This document shows positions 10,450 to 20,243 of a DNA stretch of 64,000 nt, in pieces (the stretch's first letter is position 1; every line of letters starts with the position of its first letter). A program made the position numbers and the translations under genes. This DNA is from Amycolatopsis solani. GTDB lineage: Bacteria; Actinomycetota; Actinomycetes; Mycobacteriales; Pseudonocardiaceae. The stretch lies in NCBI RefSeq assembly GCF_033441515.1, contig NZ_JAWQJT010000001.1:1736001-1800000 (forward strand), in the 5' to 3' direction. Below the pieces are notes generated by a model. That model searched no databases and had not been told where the DNA came from. It was given only the letters and a program-made list of their open reading frames with translations.

Positions 10450-10482
10450 TGGCCGGCCGGGAGTCTTTCTCCCGGCCGGCCA
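10450..10482. terminator. Bidirectional terminator after the peptide ABC operon
   Basis: A perfect 14-bp inverted repeat (TGGCCGGCCGGGAG) with loop TCTTT sits between the convergent DppF-type and SnoaL-like genes. There is no strong T-tract, as is usual in high-GC actinobacteria. Confidence 0.8.
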
Positions 10483-10491
10483 CTCTCGGTT

Positions 10492-10923
10492 TCAGGGCTT
10501 GAGGTCCAGCGCGGCGCTCATCGTGCCGTCCATGTAGAACGGCGTCGAGTCGTGGACGTGCGTGATCCGCCACTCGCCGTGCTCCCGGCGGAAGCCGGTC
10601 GTCGACCGGAACCAGAGGTCGAACTTCGCCGGCGCGCCCTTCGGCGTCGTCGACAGCCGGGTGAGGGAGTGGCTGAAGGCGACGTCGCCCCCGACGGTGA
10701 CTTCGAGGTCGCGGACCTCGTACTCGATCGGCCCGTCGAAGCTCGCGAACCAGGCCTTTCGCGCCTCGACGTCTTCGCCGCGGTGCGCGAGCGGCGGGGC
10801 CAGGGTGTAGGCGAGGAGTTCCGGTGCGCACTGCGCGGCGAGTGCCTCGGCGTCACGCTCGGTCATCGCCTTGGCGCGCGCGGCCACGAGTTCGCGAATC
10901 CGCTTGTCGTCCTGCTCGGTCAT
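10492..10923 (-). CDS. SnoaL/NTF2-like (DUF4440-type) protein
   Basis: This 143-residue protein has the small alpha+beta cone-fold pattern: an N-terminal helix (IRELVAARAKAMTERDAEALAAQ), then LLAYTLAPPLAHRGEDVEARKAWF and the strands EYEVRDLEVTVGGDVAFSHS and GEWRITHVHDST. Actinobacterial proteins of this type are often called ketosteroid-isomerase-like or SnoaL-like. The start at 10923 is chosen because AGGAGG lies 6 bases upstream; a longer frame exists. It is divergent from the DGPF/sigma-factor pair. Such cone-fold proteins often accompany ECF sigma factors, but no specific function can be given. Confidence 0.85.
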   Translation of the reverse strand: MTEQDDKRIRELVAARAKAMTERDAEALAAQCAPELLAYTLAPPLAHRGEDVEARKAWFASFDGPIEYEVRDLEVTVGGDVAFSHSLTRLSTTPKGAPAKFDLWFRSTTGFRREHGEWRITHVHDSTPFYMDGTMSAALDLKP

Positions 10924-11004
10924 GCCATCCTCCTGGGGTGGTGGTCGGTTCACCGGGGACGTAGCGGCCACCGGGCGGATTTCGACATCCAGCGGGAGGC
11001 GTTC

Positions 11005-11364
11005 GTGAAATACGTGGTGTTGATCTACGGCAACCCCGAGTCGCGCGCGGCGTGGGAGGGCATGACCGAGGAGCAGCGCGCGGCCGGGCTGGCGTACTAC
11101 CAGCAGCTCAACGACGACCTCGACGCCTCCGGCGAGCGGATCGTGTCCGAGCGGCTGGCGTTCCCGGAGTCGGCGAAACAGGTCCGCGCCGGCGAGGGCG
11201 GTGTCCTGACGACGGACGGCCCGTTCGCCGAGGCCAAGGAGTTCCTCGCCGGCTTCTACCTGCTGGACTGCGAGAGCCTCGAGCGCGCGACCGAGATCGC
11301 CGGCCGCGTCCCGGAGGCGTCGTTCGGGGTGGTCGAGGTGCGGCCGGTGATGGGGCTGCGGTGA
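11005..11364 (+). CDS. YCII-related DGPF-domain protein
   Basis: This 119-residue protein starts at GTG, with GGGAGG just upstream, and begins VKYVVLIYGNPES. The diagnostic DGPF motif is present as TTDGPFAEAKEFLAGFYLLDC (about residues 68-88). Proteins of this family are linked genomically to ECF42 sigma factors, and the next gene is such a factor, joined by a 4-nt overlap. They are thought to act in the same pathway, though not as classical anti-sigma factors. The biochemical activity is unknown. Confidence 0.9.
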   Translation: MKYVVLIYGNPESRAAWEGMTEEQRAAGLAYYQQLNDDLDASGERIVSERLAFPESAKQVRAGEGGVLTTDGPFAEAKEFLAGFYLLDCESLERATEIAGRVPEASFGVVEVRPVMGLR

Positions 11365-12542
11365 TCGCCGACCTCCTGCGTTCGCTGACCCCGCAGGTCG
11401 TGGCGGCGCTGGTCCGCCGCTACGGCGACTTCGACGCGTGCGAGGACGCGGTCCAGGAGGCGCTGCTGGCGGCGTCCCGGCAGTGGCCGTCGGCCGGGCT
11501 ACCGGACAACCCGAAGGGCTGGCTGATCACGACGGCGTCCCGGCGGCGCATCGAGCAGCTGCGCAGCGAGACGGCCCGCCAACGCCGTGAAGAGGCGGTG
11601 GCCATGGCCGAGCCCCCGGACCCGGAGCCGGTCGGCGTCGACGACACGTTGACGTTGTTGCTGCTGTGCTGCCACCCGTCGCTCTCACGGCCGTCGCAGG
11701 TGGCGCTGACGCTGCGCGCGGTCGGCGGCCTGACGACGGCGGAGATCGCGCGGGCGTTCCTGGTCCCGGAGGCCACGATCGGCCAGCGCATCAGCCGCGC
11801 GAAGCGCTCCCTGCGCGGCGAGCGGTTCGTCGCGTCGGGCTCGCCGGCCCGCGTGCTGGAGGTGCTGTACCTGATCTTCCCGGAGGGCCACACGGCGAGT
11901 TCCGGTGAAGAGGTGAACCGCGTCGAGCTGACCACGGAGGCGATCCGGCTGACCCGCCGGCTGCGTTCGTCGCTGCCGTCGGACGGCGAGGTGACGGGCT
12001 TGCTGGCGTTGATGCTGCTGACGGACGCCCGCCGCCCGGCGCGGGTGTCGGCGTCGGGCGAGCTGGTGCCGCTGGCCGCGCAGGATCGGACGCTGTGGAA
12101 CCAGGGGTACATCGCGGAGGGGGTTTCGCTGATCACGGCCGCGCTGGCATCGTCCCCGGTCGGCCCGTACCAGCTCCAGGCGGCGATCGCGGCGGTGCAC
12201 GCCGAGGCGTCGTCGACGGAGGAGACGGACTGGGCGCAGATCTTGACGTTGTACGACCTGCTGCGCGTGGTGGCGCCGGGCCCGATGGTGACGTTGAACC
12301 GGGTGGTGGCGTTGGCCCAGGTGTCGGGCCCTTCGGCGGGCTTGGCAGAGCTGTCCGCGGCGGCTTCGGACCCGGCGTTGGCTACGCACCACCGGGTCGA
12401 CGCGGTGCGGGCGCACTTGCTGGAGCTGTCGGGTGATGTGGTCGGGGCGCGCGAGGCGTACCTGGCCGCGGCGGGGCGGACGTTGAGCGTGCCGGAGCAG
12501 GGGTACCTGCGGTCCCGGGCGGCCGCACTGGCCGAGGACTGA
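11361..12542 (+). CDS. ECF42-type RNA polymerase sigma factor with C-terminal helical extension
   Basis: This 393-residue protein starts at GTG overlapping the DGPF gene stop. Region sigma-2 is seen at residues 8-65 (DFDACEDAVQEALLAASRQW, then GWLITTASRRRIEQLR). Sigma-4 lies around residues 105-160 (ALTLRAVGGLTTAEIARAF, then EATIGQRISRAKRSL). The remaining 200 or so residues (DUF6596 and TPR-like helices, with IFPEGHTASSGEEVNR and LLALMLLTDARR) are diagnostic of ECF42. In that group the C-terminal extension is needed for activity and no anti-sigma factor is known. A stress-response role is likely; the signal is unknown. Confidence 0.92.
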   Translation: MIADLLRSLTPQVVAALVRRYGDFDACEDAVQEALLAASRQWPSAGLPDNPKGWLITTASRRRIEQLRSETARQRREEAVAMAEPPDPEPVGVDDTLTLLLLCCHPSLSRPSQVALTLRAVGGLTTAEIARAFLVPEATIGQRISRAKRSLRGERFVASGSPARVLEVLYLIFPEGHTASSGEEVNRVELTTEAIRLTRRLRSSLPSDGEVTGLLALMLLTDARRPARVSASGELVPLAAQDRTLWNQGYIAEGVSLITAALASSPVGPYQLQAAIAAVHAEASSTEETDWAQILTLYDLLRVVAPGPMVTLNRVVALAQVSGPSAGLAELSAAASDPALATHHRVDAVRAHLLELSGDVVGAREAYLAAAGRTLSVPEQGYLRSRAAALAED

Positions 12543-12564
12543 GCAGCGCTTCCCGTGACGACAG

Positions 12565-12577
12565 GAATGAGTCATTC
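12565..12577. repeat. Short palindrome GAATGAGTCATTC after the sigma factor gene
   Basis: This 13-base near-perfect palindrome lies 23 bp after the sigma-factor stop. Its core, AATGAGTCATT, is the same as the core of the two long inverted repeats at 34114-34166 and 34458-34510, so it may be a decayed member of that repeat family or a shared transcription-end element. Confidence 0.5.
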
Positions 12578-12684
12578 ACGTCGTTTCCGCGCCGCCACCC
12601 CGCGCCGCCGAGTTGTCCACATGGGGGTGAACCCTGTGGACAACTCGTCCGGCGGAGCGGCCCCACCTGCGAGACGATCGACTC

Positions 12685-13329
12685 ATGCAGGTCACCGTGC
12701 TCGGCGCGACCGGACGAACCGGCTTCCACGTAGTCCGCCTGCTCGCCGCCAGAGGTCACACCGTGAAAGCCGGGCTTCGCAGCAGACGGCGGGCCGAACT
12801 CCTCCGCGGCATCGAGAACGCCAAACCCGTTCTCGCCGACGTCACCGCCGATCCGGACGACCTCGTCGAAGTCCTCAAGGACTCCGACGTCGTCATCAAC
12901 GCCATCGGCGCCCCCGACCCGGAACCCGAATCGGTGAACCTCGTCGACCGCGACGGGGCCATCACCGCCATCCGCGCCGCCGAACGGGCCGGGGTGCCGC
13001 GGTACATCCAGCTCTCCGCCCAGTTCGCCGACTCGCCGGACCAGGGCGATCGGCTCGTCCGGTCGATCCTCTTCGCCAAGCAGATCTCCGACAGCGCCCT
13101 CCGGAAATCGGCGCTGACCTGGACCATCGTCCGGCCCGGGACGCTCACCGACGGGCCCGCCAACGGCCGCGTCAAGGTCGCCGGGCACCTCGAACCCGGG
13201 CGGATCGCGCGGCAGGACGTCGCCGCCGTGCTCGTCGGGGCGCTGGCCGAACCGCTCACCGAAAACCGCGGGTTCGACGTCGTTTCCGGGGATTTCCCGG
13301 TCGCGCCCGCTCTCGCCGCGCTCGGGTGA
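12685..13329 (+). CDS. NAD(P)-binding NmrA/atypical-SDR-like protein
   Basis: This 214-residue Rossmann protein has the dinucleotide-binding start MQVTVLGATGRTGFHVV (GxxGxxG) and an extended-SDR-like second part: VINAIGAPDPEPES, a helix then YIQLSAQFADSPDQG, and TWTIVRPGTLTDGP. The arrangement matches NAD(P)H-binding NmrA-like oxidoreductases of about 210 residues, which may be redox sensors or reductases. The substrate is unknown. It appears to be a single-gene unit. Confidence 0.85.
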   Translation: MQVTVLGATGRTGFHVVRLLAARGHTVKAGLRSRRRAELLRGIENAKPVLADVTADPDDLVEVLKDSDVVINAIGAPDPEPESVNLVDRDGAITAIRAAERAGVPRYIQLSAQFADSPDQGDRLVRSILFAKQISDSALRKSALTWTIVRPGTLTDGPANGRVKVAGHLEPGRIARQDVAAVLVGALAEPLTENRGFDVVSGDFPVAPALAALG

Positions 13330-13436
13330 CCCCCACCAAAGTAGGACCCCTGGCAATACCTGAGTAGGCCGCCCGGAGCGCCCCGCCCCCGGTACCCTGC
13401 GGAAAGCAGATTCCGGAGTACCAGGGGGTACGAACA

Positions 13437-14084
13437 GTGCACATCGACCAATGGCTGGAGGCGATCCCGCCGCTCTCGGTGTACCTGATCGTCGGTGCGG
13501 TGATCATGATCGAGAGCCTCGGCATCCCGCTCCCCGGCGAAATCGTGCTGGTCAGCGCGGCCTTGCTGGCCTCGCAGCACGACACGCTGAGTCCGCTGTG
13601 GATCGCGATCCTCGCCAGTGCCGGCGCCATCATCGGCGACAGCATCGGCTATTTCATCGGGAAAACCGGTGGCCAGCGGCTGTTCGCCTGGGCCGGCCGG
13701 AAATTCCCGAAGCACTTCGGACCGACGCACCTCGCCAACGCCGAACGCATCTTCGACAAGCGCGGCGTGTGGGCCGTCTTCCTCGGCCGCTTCATCGCGT
13801 TCCTGCGCATCCTCGCCGGCCCGCTCGCCGGCTCGCTGCGCATGCACTACCCGAAGTTCCTGCTGGCGAACGCGGCCGGCGGCATCGTCTGGGCGGGCGG
13901 CACCACCGTGCTCGTCTACTACCTCGGCGTCGTCGCCGAAGAGTGGCTCGGCCGGTTCTCCAAGTTCGGCCTGGTCGCCGCGGTCGTCATCGGCATCGTC
14001 GTCTTCTTCGTCATGAAGAAGCGCCTCGGCCGCGCCCATGAGGGCGAAGAAGAGACCCCGAAGCAGGAGGAGACGGCGGCCTAG
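13437..14084 (+). CDS. DedA family (SNARE-associated/VTT) membrane protein
   Basis: This 215-residue membrane protein starts at GTG. It carries DedA hallmarks: ESLGIPLPGEIVL near the N-terminus (the PGE re-entrant motif), GDSIGYFIGKTGG, and the arginine-rich FLGRFIAFLRILAGPLAGSLRM, followed by two membrane segments and a charged tail. DedA proteins act in membrane lipid scrambling or polyprenyl-phosphate recycling and proton-dependent membrane homeostasis. Its stop codon overlaps that of the convergent EamA gene: CTAG at 14081-14084 is TAG on both strands. Confidence 0.92.
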   Translation: MHIDQWLEAIPPLSVYLIVGAVIMIESLGIPLPGEIVLVSAALLASQHDTLSPLWIAILASAGAIIGDSIGYFIGKTGGQRLFAWAGRKFPKHFGPTHLANAERIFDKRGVWAVFLGRFIAFLRILAGPLAGSLRMHYPKFLLANAAGGIVWAGGTTVLVYYLGVVAEEWLGRFSKFGLVAAVVIGIVVFFVMKKRLGRAHEGEEETPKQEETAA

Positions 14085-14977
14085 ACCGTCACCAGCTCCG
14101 GTGCGGGCTTGCGCGTGAACCGCAGCGAGCCCAGCAGCACCCCGGCGATCACGACGGCGGCCGCGCCGATCTCCAGGCCGGTCGGCCGTTCGCCGAGGAA
14201 GACGAACGAGGCCGACAGCCCGACCACCGGCACCAGCAGCGAGAACGGCGACACGACGCCGGCCGGGTTGCGCCGCATCAGCGTCGTCCACAGCCCCGAC
14301 CCGACGACGGTGCCGATCAGCACGACGTAGGTCAGGCCGCCGAGCGCGGTCAGCCCGGTCGGGGTGCCGAGCGTGGTCAGCGAACGCCACTGCGCGGCCG
14401 GGCCCTCCATGACCAGCGAGAGCGCGAACATCGGCAGCGGCGGCACCACCGACATCCACAGCGTGAAGTGCAGTGGGTTGTCCGGCTCGGCCCGGCGCGT
14501 GCTCAGGTTGCCGAACGCCCAGCTCAGCGCGCCCAGCAGGGTCAGCACCATGGGTAGCAGGGCGGCGTGCCCGGACTGCTGCCACGCGATCGCAACCATC
14601 CCGGCGACGGCCAGCGCGATGCCGGCCAGCTGGTGCGGCGTGACGCGTTCACGCAGGAAGACGGCGCCGAGCAGCACCGTGAACGGCGCCGACGCCTGCA
14701 GCACCAGCGACGCGAGCCCGGTCGGCATCCCGGTGTCCATCGCGATGAACAGGAACGCGAACTGCCCGGTGCCGAAGCCGAGGCCGTAACCGAGCAGGTG
14801 CCGCACCTTCACCTTCGGCCACGGCACGAACAGGATCGTCGGCACGGCGATGACGGCGAACCGCAGCGCGCCCGCGAACACCGGCGGGAACTGGCCGAGC
14901 GTGGCGTGGATGGCGAGGAAGTTGAGTCCCCAGAGGACGGCGACGAGCACGGCGAGCAGGCGGTCACGAGCGGGCAT
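14081..14977 (-). CDS. EamA/DMT-family exporter
   Basis: This 298-residue protein has ten hydrophobic segments in two five-helix repeats. The N-terminus, LLAVLVAVLWGLNFLAIHATL, is typical of EamA/RhaT drug-metabolite transporters of the EamA/YdcZ type, many of which export amino acids or metabolites. The LysR regulator gene starts 86 bp away on the other strand, so the exporter is probably controlled by it. The transported compound cannot be read from sequence. Confidence 0.92.
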   Translation of the reverse strand: MPARDRLLAVLVAVLWGLNFLAIHATLGQFPPVFAGALRFAVIAVPTILFVPWPKVKVRHLLGYGLGFGTGQFAFLFIAMDTGMPTGLASLVLQASAPFTVLLGAVFLRERVTPHQLAGIALAVAGMVAIAWQQSGHAALLPMVLTLLGALSWAFGNLSTRRAEPDNPLHFTLWMSVVPPLPMFALSLVMEGPAAQWRSLTTLGTPTGLTALGGLTYVVLIGTVVGSGLWTTLMRRNPAGVVSPFSLLVPVVGLSASFVFLGERPTGLEIGAAAVVIAGVLLGSLRFTRKPAPELVTV

Positions 14978-15063
14978 GCCTCCACTGTGACGGGGGCGAT
15001 CGTGAAGGACCAGCGAGAATATCTGCAGGAACCTTGTAGCGCCGCTTCACATATGCTGGGGCC

Positions 15064-15972
15064 GTGGATCTGGGCCGGTTGCGCACCCTGCGCGAGTTCG
15101 CCGACCGCGGGAGCGTGACGGCGGCCGCGCGGGCGTTGCACTGCACGCCGTCAGCCGTCTCGCAGCAGTTGCGCGCGCTGCAGGGCGAGGTCGGGCTGCC
15201 GCTCACCGAGCCGGCCGGCCGCGGGCTGCGGCTGACCGACGCGGGCCGCGCGCTGGTCGCCCGCGCCGACGAGGTGCTGGCCGCGCTCGAGCGCGCCGAG
15301 TCCGAATTGGACACCTACCGCAGCGCGCCGCGCGGGCGGGTGCGGCTCGCGATCTTCCAGTCGGCCGGGCTGATGCTGCTGCCCGGGCTGCTGACCCGCG
15401 TCGCCGGCTACGACGGCCTGGAGGTCGACGTCCGGGACGTCGACATGACCCCGCCCGAGGTGCCGGGCCTGGTCGCGGACTACGACGTCGTCGTGGCGCA
15501 CCGCGACGAGCACGCGCCGGAGTTCGACGCCGGCCGCCTCGACGTCGTGCCGCTGCTGCGGGAGCCGCTCGACGTCGCGCTGCCGGTCGGGCACCGGCTG
15601 GCGGCCAAGCGGCGCGTGGAGCTGGCGGAGCTGGCCGACGAACGCTGGATCGGCGTCGACCACGGCTTCCCGGTGGACGACGTGCTGCGCTCGCTGACCA
15701 TCCGCACCGGCGTGCGGCCGGTGGTCGTCCAGCGGATCAACGACTTCCGGATCACCGAGCGGCTGGTCGCGGCGGGCCACGGCATCGCGCTGGTGCCCCG
15801 CTACACGATCGACACCCGCCGCGGCAGCGGGCTGGTCAGCAGGCCGCTGGCCGGCATCCGCGCGGCGCGGCTCGTGGAGGCGGTGTGCCGGACGGGCGCG
15901 CTGCAACGCCCGGCGGTGGCGAAGGTGATCGAGGAGCTGGCCGCGGAGGTCGCCCAGCTCACCAGGTCGTGA
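15064..15972 (+). CDS. LysR family transcriptional regulator
   Basis: This 302-residue protein starts at GTG. The N-terminal winged helix-turn-helix is clear (LRTLREFADRGSVTAAARALHCTPSAVSQQLRALQGEVGLPL, shown by its start and end LRTLREFADRG and SQQLRALQGEV). The periplasmic-binding-like effector domain follows from about residue 90 (GRVRLAIFQSAGLMLLPGLL). It is divergent from the EamA exporter and probably regulates it in response to a small molecule. Its TGA stop lies inside the outer arm of the palindromic terminator at 15966-16011. Confidence 0.92.
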   Translation: MDLGRLRTLREFADRGSVTAAARALHCTPSAVSQQLRALQGEVGLPLTEPAGRGLRLTDAGRALVARADEVLAALERAESELDTYRSAPRGRVRLAIFQSAGLMLLPGLLTRVAGYDGLEVDVRDVDMTPPEVPGLVADYDVVVAHRDEHAPEFDAGRLDVVPLLREPLDVALPVGHRLAAKRRVELAELADERWIGVDHGFPVDDVLRSLTIRTGVRPVVVQRINDFRITERLVAAGHGIALVPRYTIDTRRGSGLVSRPLAGIRAARLVEAVCRTGALQRPAVAKVIEELAAEVAQLTRS

Positions 15973-16011
15973 GTGTTTAGGACGGTTCTAACCGTCCTAA
16001 ACACTCACGAC
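15966..16011. terminator. Long palindromic bidirectional terminator, CGTGAGTG family
   Basis: A perfect 22-bp inverted repeat with a 2-base loop (CT) separates the convergent LysR and TetR genes. The outer arm, GTCGTGAGTGTTTAG, is nearly the same as in the elements at 25645-25690 and 60662-60707. Both flanking genes take their TGA stop codon from the TGAGTG arms. Confidence 0.85.
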
Positions 16012-16613
16012 CGGGCGTGGGAACGCAGGTAGGTGAGCGCGATCCCGAGCGCGTCCTCCAGTGCCGTGAGGTCGTGCCGGATGTGGGCCAGCAACAGTCC
16101 ACCGTGGACGGACGTCATCGCCGCCTGCGCCAGCCGCGCCGGGTCGGCGTCCGCGGTCAGTTCTCCGTTGTCCCGCAACGTGGTCAGCCCGCGCTCCAGG
16201 TGGGATTCCCACGTCCGGTAAGCCTGGTCGACCAATGGCGCGAGCTGAGGGTTGTCGCCCACTTCGCCGGCGAGGTTGCCCAGCGGGCACGCGATCGGCC
16301 CGCCCGCGCGGCGGTGGACGTCCAGCAGTTGCTCGGTCCAGGTCTCGAGATCGGCCCACGAGGAGAGCGTGAAGATCGCCGGCTGGTTGGCCAGCACCTG
16401 CTCGAGGTACCGGTCGATCACGGCCGCGACCAGCTGCTCCTTGTTCTTGAAGTAGTGGTACATCTGCGATTTCCCGGCCCCGCTCGCGGCGAGCACCTTG
16501 TCGACGCTCGTGCCCGCGACGCCGTCGACGTACATCAGTCCCGCCGCCGCCTCGACGATCGCGTCCCGCGTCCGTTTCCCGCGCGGGGTCGTGGCGGCCG
16601 CTTGCGTCTCCAT
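16005..16613 (-). CDS. TetR family repressor
   Basis: This 202-residue protein has the TetR helix-turn-helix (TRDAIVEAAAGLMYVDGVAG, then SGAGKSQMYHYFKNKEQLV) at residues 14-60 and a TetR_C-type ligand domain with PIACPLGNLAGEVGD. That cysteine-containing motif is common in TetR proteins next to redox or quinone-related enzymes. ATG 16613 is chosen because the longer frame runs through the operators and into the divergent gene. Twin operators lie directly upstream, so it probably represses itself and the peroxiredoxin-like gene. Confidence 0.9.
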   Translation of the reverse strand: METQAAATTPRGKRTRDAIVEAAAGLMYVDGVAGTSVDKVLAASGAGKSQMYHYFKNKEQLVAAVIDRYLEQVLANQPAIFTLSSWADLETWTEQLLDVHRRAGGPIACPLGNLAGEVGDNPQLAPLVDQAYRTWESHLERGLTTLRDNGELTADADPARLAQAAMTSVHGGLLLAHIRHDLTALEDALGIALTYLRSHARS

Positions 16614-16655
16614 GTACCGGATAGTACAGTTCGCCCCACTGTACCGATCAGTACA
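16613..16655. promoter_or_regulatory. Twin palindromic TetR operators between divergent genes
   Basis: Two 16-base near-palindromes, TGTACCGGATAGTACA (16613-16628) and TGTACCGATCAGTACA (16640-16655), are centred 27 bp apart in the 58-bp gap. They share TGTACCG and AGTACA half-sites. The first overlaps the regulator start codon. Two sites in a divergent gap are typical of TetR repression of both genes; binding is inferred. Confidence 0.75.
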
Positions 16656-16671
16656 ACCGCTAGGGGGATCC

Positions 16672-17277
16672 ATGACGCTCAACAACGACCTTTCCGACGT
16701 CAACGCGCACGCCCGCGGGGCGCTGCCGCCGGAGATCTTCGAGGTCCTGGAAGCGGGCCGGCGCCAGGCGGCCGCGACGAAGTTCGCCGAGGTGGGCGAC
16801 AAGATCGACGACTTCACGCTGCCGGGGGCCGATGGCGTGCCGGTGAGCCTGGGCGCGCTCGTCGCCGACGGGCCGGCGGTGCTCGTGTTCTACCGCGGCC
16901 AGTGGTGCCCGTACTGCAACCTGACGCTGCGCACGTACCAGCGGGAACTGCTGCCGGAGCTGGGCCGGTCCGGCGCGAGCCTGGTCGCCATCAGCCCACA
17001 GAAGGCCGACGGCCCCCTCCCGGACCTGGAGTTCCCGGTGCTCTCGGACGTCGGCAGCACCGTCGCGCGCGGGCTCGGGCTGAGCTATCCGGTGTCCGCC
17101 GAGGTCCGGGCGGCGATGCAGGCGCTCGGCACGGACCTCGAGCAGGTCAACGGCGCCTGGGAGCTGGTCCACCCGGCCGTCGTCGTGGTCGACCGGGACC
17201 GGCGGCTCCGGTTCGTCGACGTCCACCCGGACTTCGTGACCCGGACCGAGCCGGCGGACATCCTCAAGTCGCTTTAG
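16672..17277 (+). CDS. Peroxiredoxin-like (AhpC/TSA) family protein
   Basis: This 201-residue thioredoxin-fold protein has the redox motif GQWCPYCNLTL at about residue 80, a CxxC in place of the single peroxidatic cysteine of classical peroxiredoxins. It also has ISPQKADG, LSDVGSTVARGLG and the late PAVVVVDRDRRLRF strand. The start is ATG 16672, preceded by GGGGG. Related proteins occur beside TetR regulators as thiol oxidoreductases for peroxides or quinones. Divergent control by the TetR protein is expected. Confidence 0.88.
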   Translation: MTLNNDLSDVNAHARGALPPEIFEVLEAGRRQAAATKFAEVGDKIDDFTLPGADGVPVSLGALVADGPAVLVFYRGQWCPYCNLTLRTYQRELLPELGRSGASLVAISPQKADGPLPDLEFPVLSDVGSTVARGLGLSYPVSAEVRAAMQALGTDLEQVNGAWELVHPAVVVVDRDRRLRFVDVHPDFVTRTEPADILKSL

Positions 17278-17848
17278 CGCCGCGTTTCACGCCGTAGGTG
17301 ATCGCCGAACCCAGGACCAGGGCGACGCCCAGGGAGAGCAGCATGCTGATCCCGGGTTCGGTGATGATCTGGCCGCCCGCGTAGCCGAGGAGGGCGACGT
17401 ACGACGTCCAGAGCGTGACGCCGACGGCCGACGCGGTGAAGAACTCCGCCGCCGGCCACCGGAGGGAGCCGGCGAGGAGCGCGCCGATCGTCCCGCCCGA
17501 CGGCAGCCAGCGGGCGGCCACGAGCACCGGCCGGGGGTGGCGCTGCAGCCGTCCGTCGAACCAGCCGATGCCGGCGGCGATCTTCCGCCGCCGGCTCAGC
17601 CGGTCCAGCGCCGCCCGGCCACCGAACCGGCCGAGTGCGTAGAGCGCCTGGTCCGAGACCAGGCACCCGGCCGAGGCCACGGCGATCACCAGCGCCAGCG
17701 ACGTCCCGCCCTGCGCCGCCGCGACGCCCATCCCGAGGATCGTCACCTCGGTGGGCAGCAGCGGCACCAGCGAGACGACGAACAGCACCAGCAATCCCGC
17801 CGTAGTCGCGTCCACACCTCCATTAACCGCCTGCCGGGCGTGGAGCAC
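17264..17848 (-). CDS. DedA/VTT-domain membrane protein
   Basis: This protein of up to 194 residues has four to five hydrophobic segments. It shows LVPLLPTEVTILGMGV (a PTE variant of the DedA re-entrant motif), SDQALYALGRFGG, and the arginine-containing RPVLVAARWLPSGGTIGALLAGSL, matching the VTT/DedA core. The start is uncertain: GTG 17848 gives the longest form; GTG 17815 lies too close to GGAGG to be clearly better. Its 3' end overlaps the peroxiredoxin-like gene by 14 bp on the opposite strand. Confidence 0.8.
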   Translation of the reverse strand: MLHARQAVNGGVDATTAGLLVLFVVSLVPLLPTEVTILGMGVAAAQGGTSLALVIAVASAGCLVSDQALYALGRFGGRAALDRLSRRRKIAAGIGWFDGRLQRHPRPVLVAARWLPSGGTIGALLAGSLRWPAAEFFTASAVGVTLWTSYVALLGYAGGQIITEPGISMLLSLGVALVLGSAITYGVKRGAKAT

Positions 17849-17895
17849 TCCCGATCACCGGGGACTCACAGGAACCCGACAGGCGGCCCACAGGT

Positions 17896-19781
<1,886 letters not shown>

Positions 19782-19874
19782 AACCACGCAACGCGGGATG
19801 AGGGAAGCCGGGCGCCCCCTTCCTGGGGTTACCTGTGGGTAGCAATTGGACGGTGGCCGTGCGAAACTGCGGTC

Positions 19875-20243
19875 ATGGCTGAGCACGCAGAGTCGTCGTC
19901 GGAGGAGACCAAGGTCTCCCGCCGGGCTCCCGTCGACTGGCGCCGCACCCGGGGCCGGCTGGCATCGGTGGCGGCGTCGATCGTCCGCTGGGTGGGTCTG
20001 GTCTTCGCCGCGTTCCTGGTGATCCACGTGATCTTCACGGTCGGCTCGGCCAACCCGGACAACGGCATCGTCTCGTTCGTGAAGTCCTGGGCGGACGGCC
20101 TGGCGCTGGGGTTCAGCGACCTGTTCACACCGAGTGACGAGAAGCTGCGCGTCCTGGTGAACTACGGCATCGCGGCGGTGTTCTGGCTCGTGGTGTCGGG
20201 CATCCTCGCGAAGGTGATCCGCCGGGTGGGCGGCGCTTCCTAA
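19875..20243 (+). CDS. Hypothetical protein with two membrane segments
   Basis: This 122-residue protein has a charged N-terminus (MAEHAESSSEETKVSRR) and a membrane segment near residues 38-57 (VGLVFAAFLVIHVIFTV). A short external loop follows (GFSDLFTPSDEKLR), then a second membrane segment, VNYGIAAVFWLVVSGILAKV. Similar small proteins are found in related actinobacteria, but I do not know a function. It is divergent from leuA, and its stop overlaps that of the next, convergent gene by 4 bp. Confidence 0.8.
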   Translation: MAEHAESSSEETKVSRRAPVDWRRTRGRLASVAASIVRWVGLVFAAFLVIHVIFTVGSANPDNGIVSFVKSWADGLALGFSDLFTPSDEKLRVLVNYGIAAVFWLVVSGILAKVIRRVGGAS

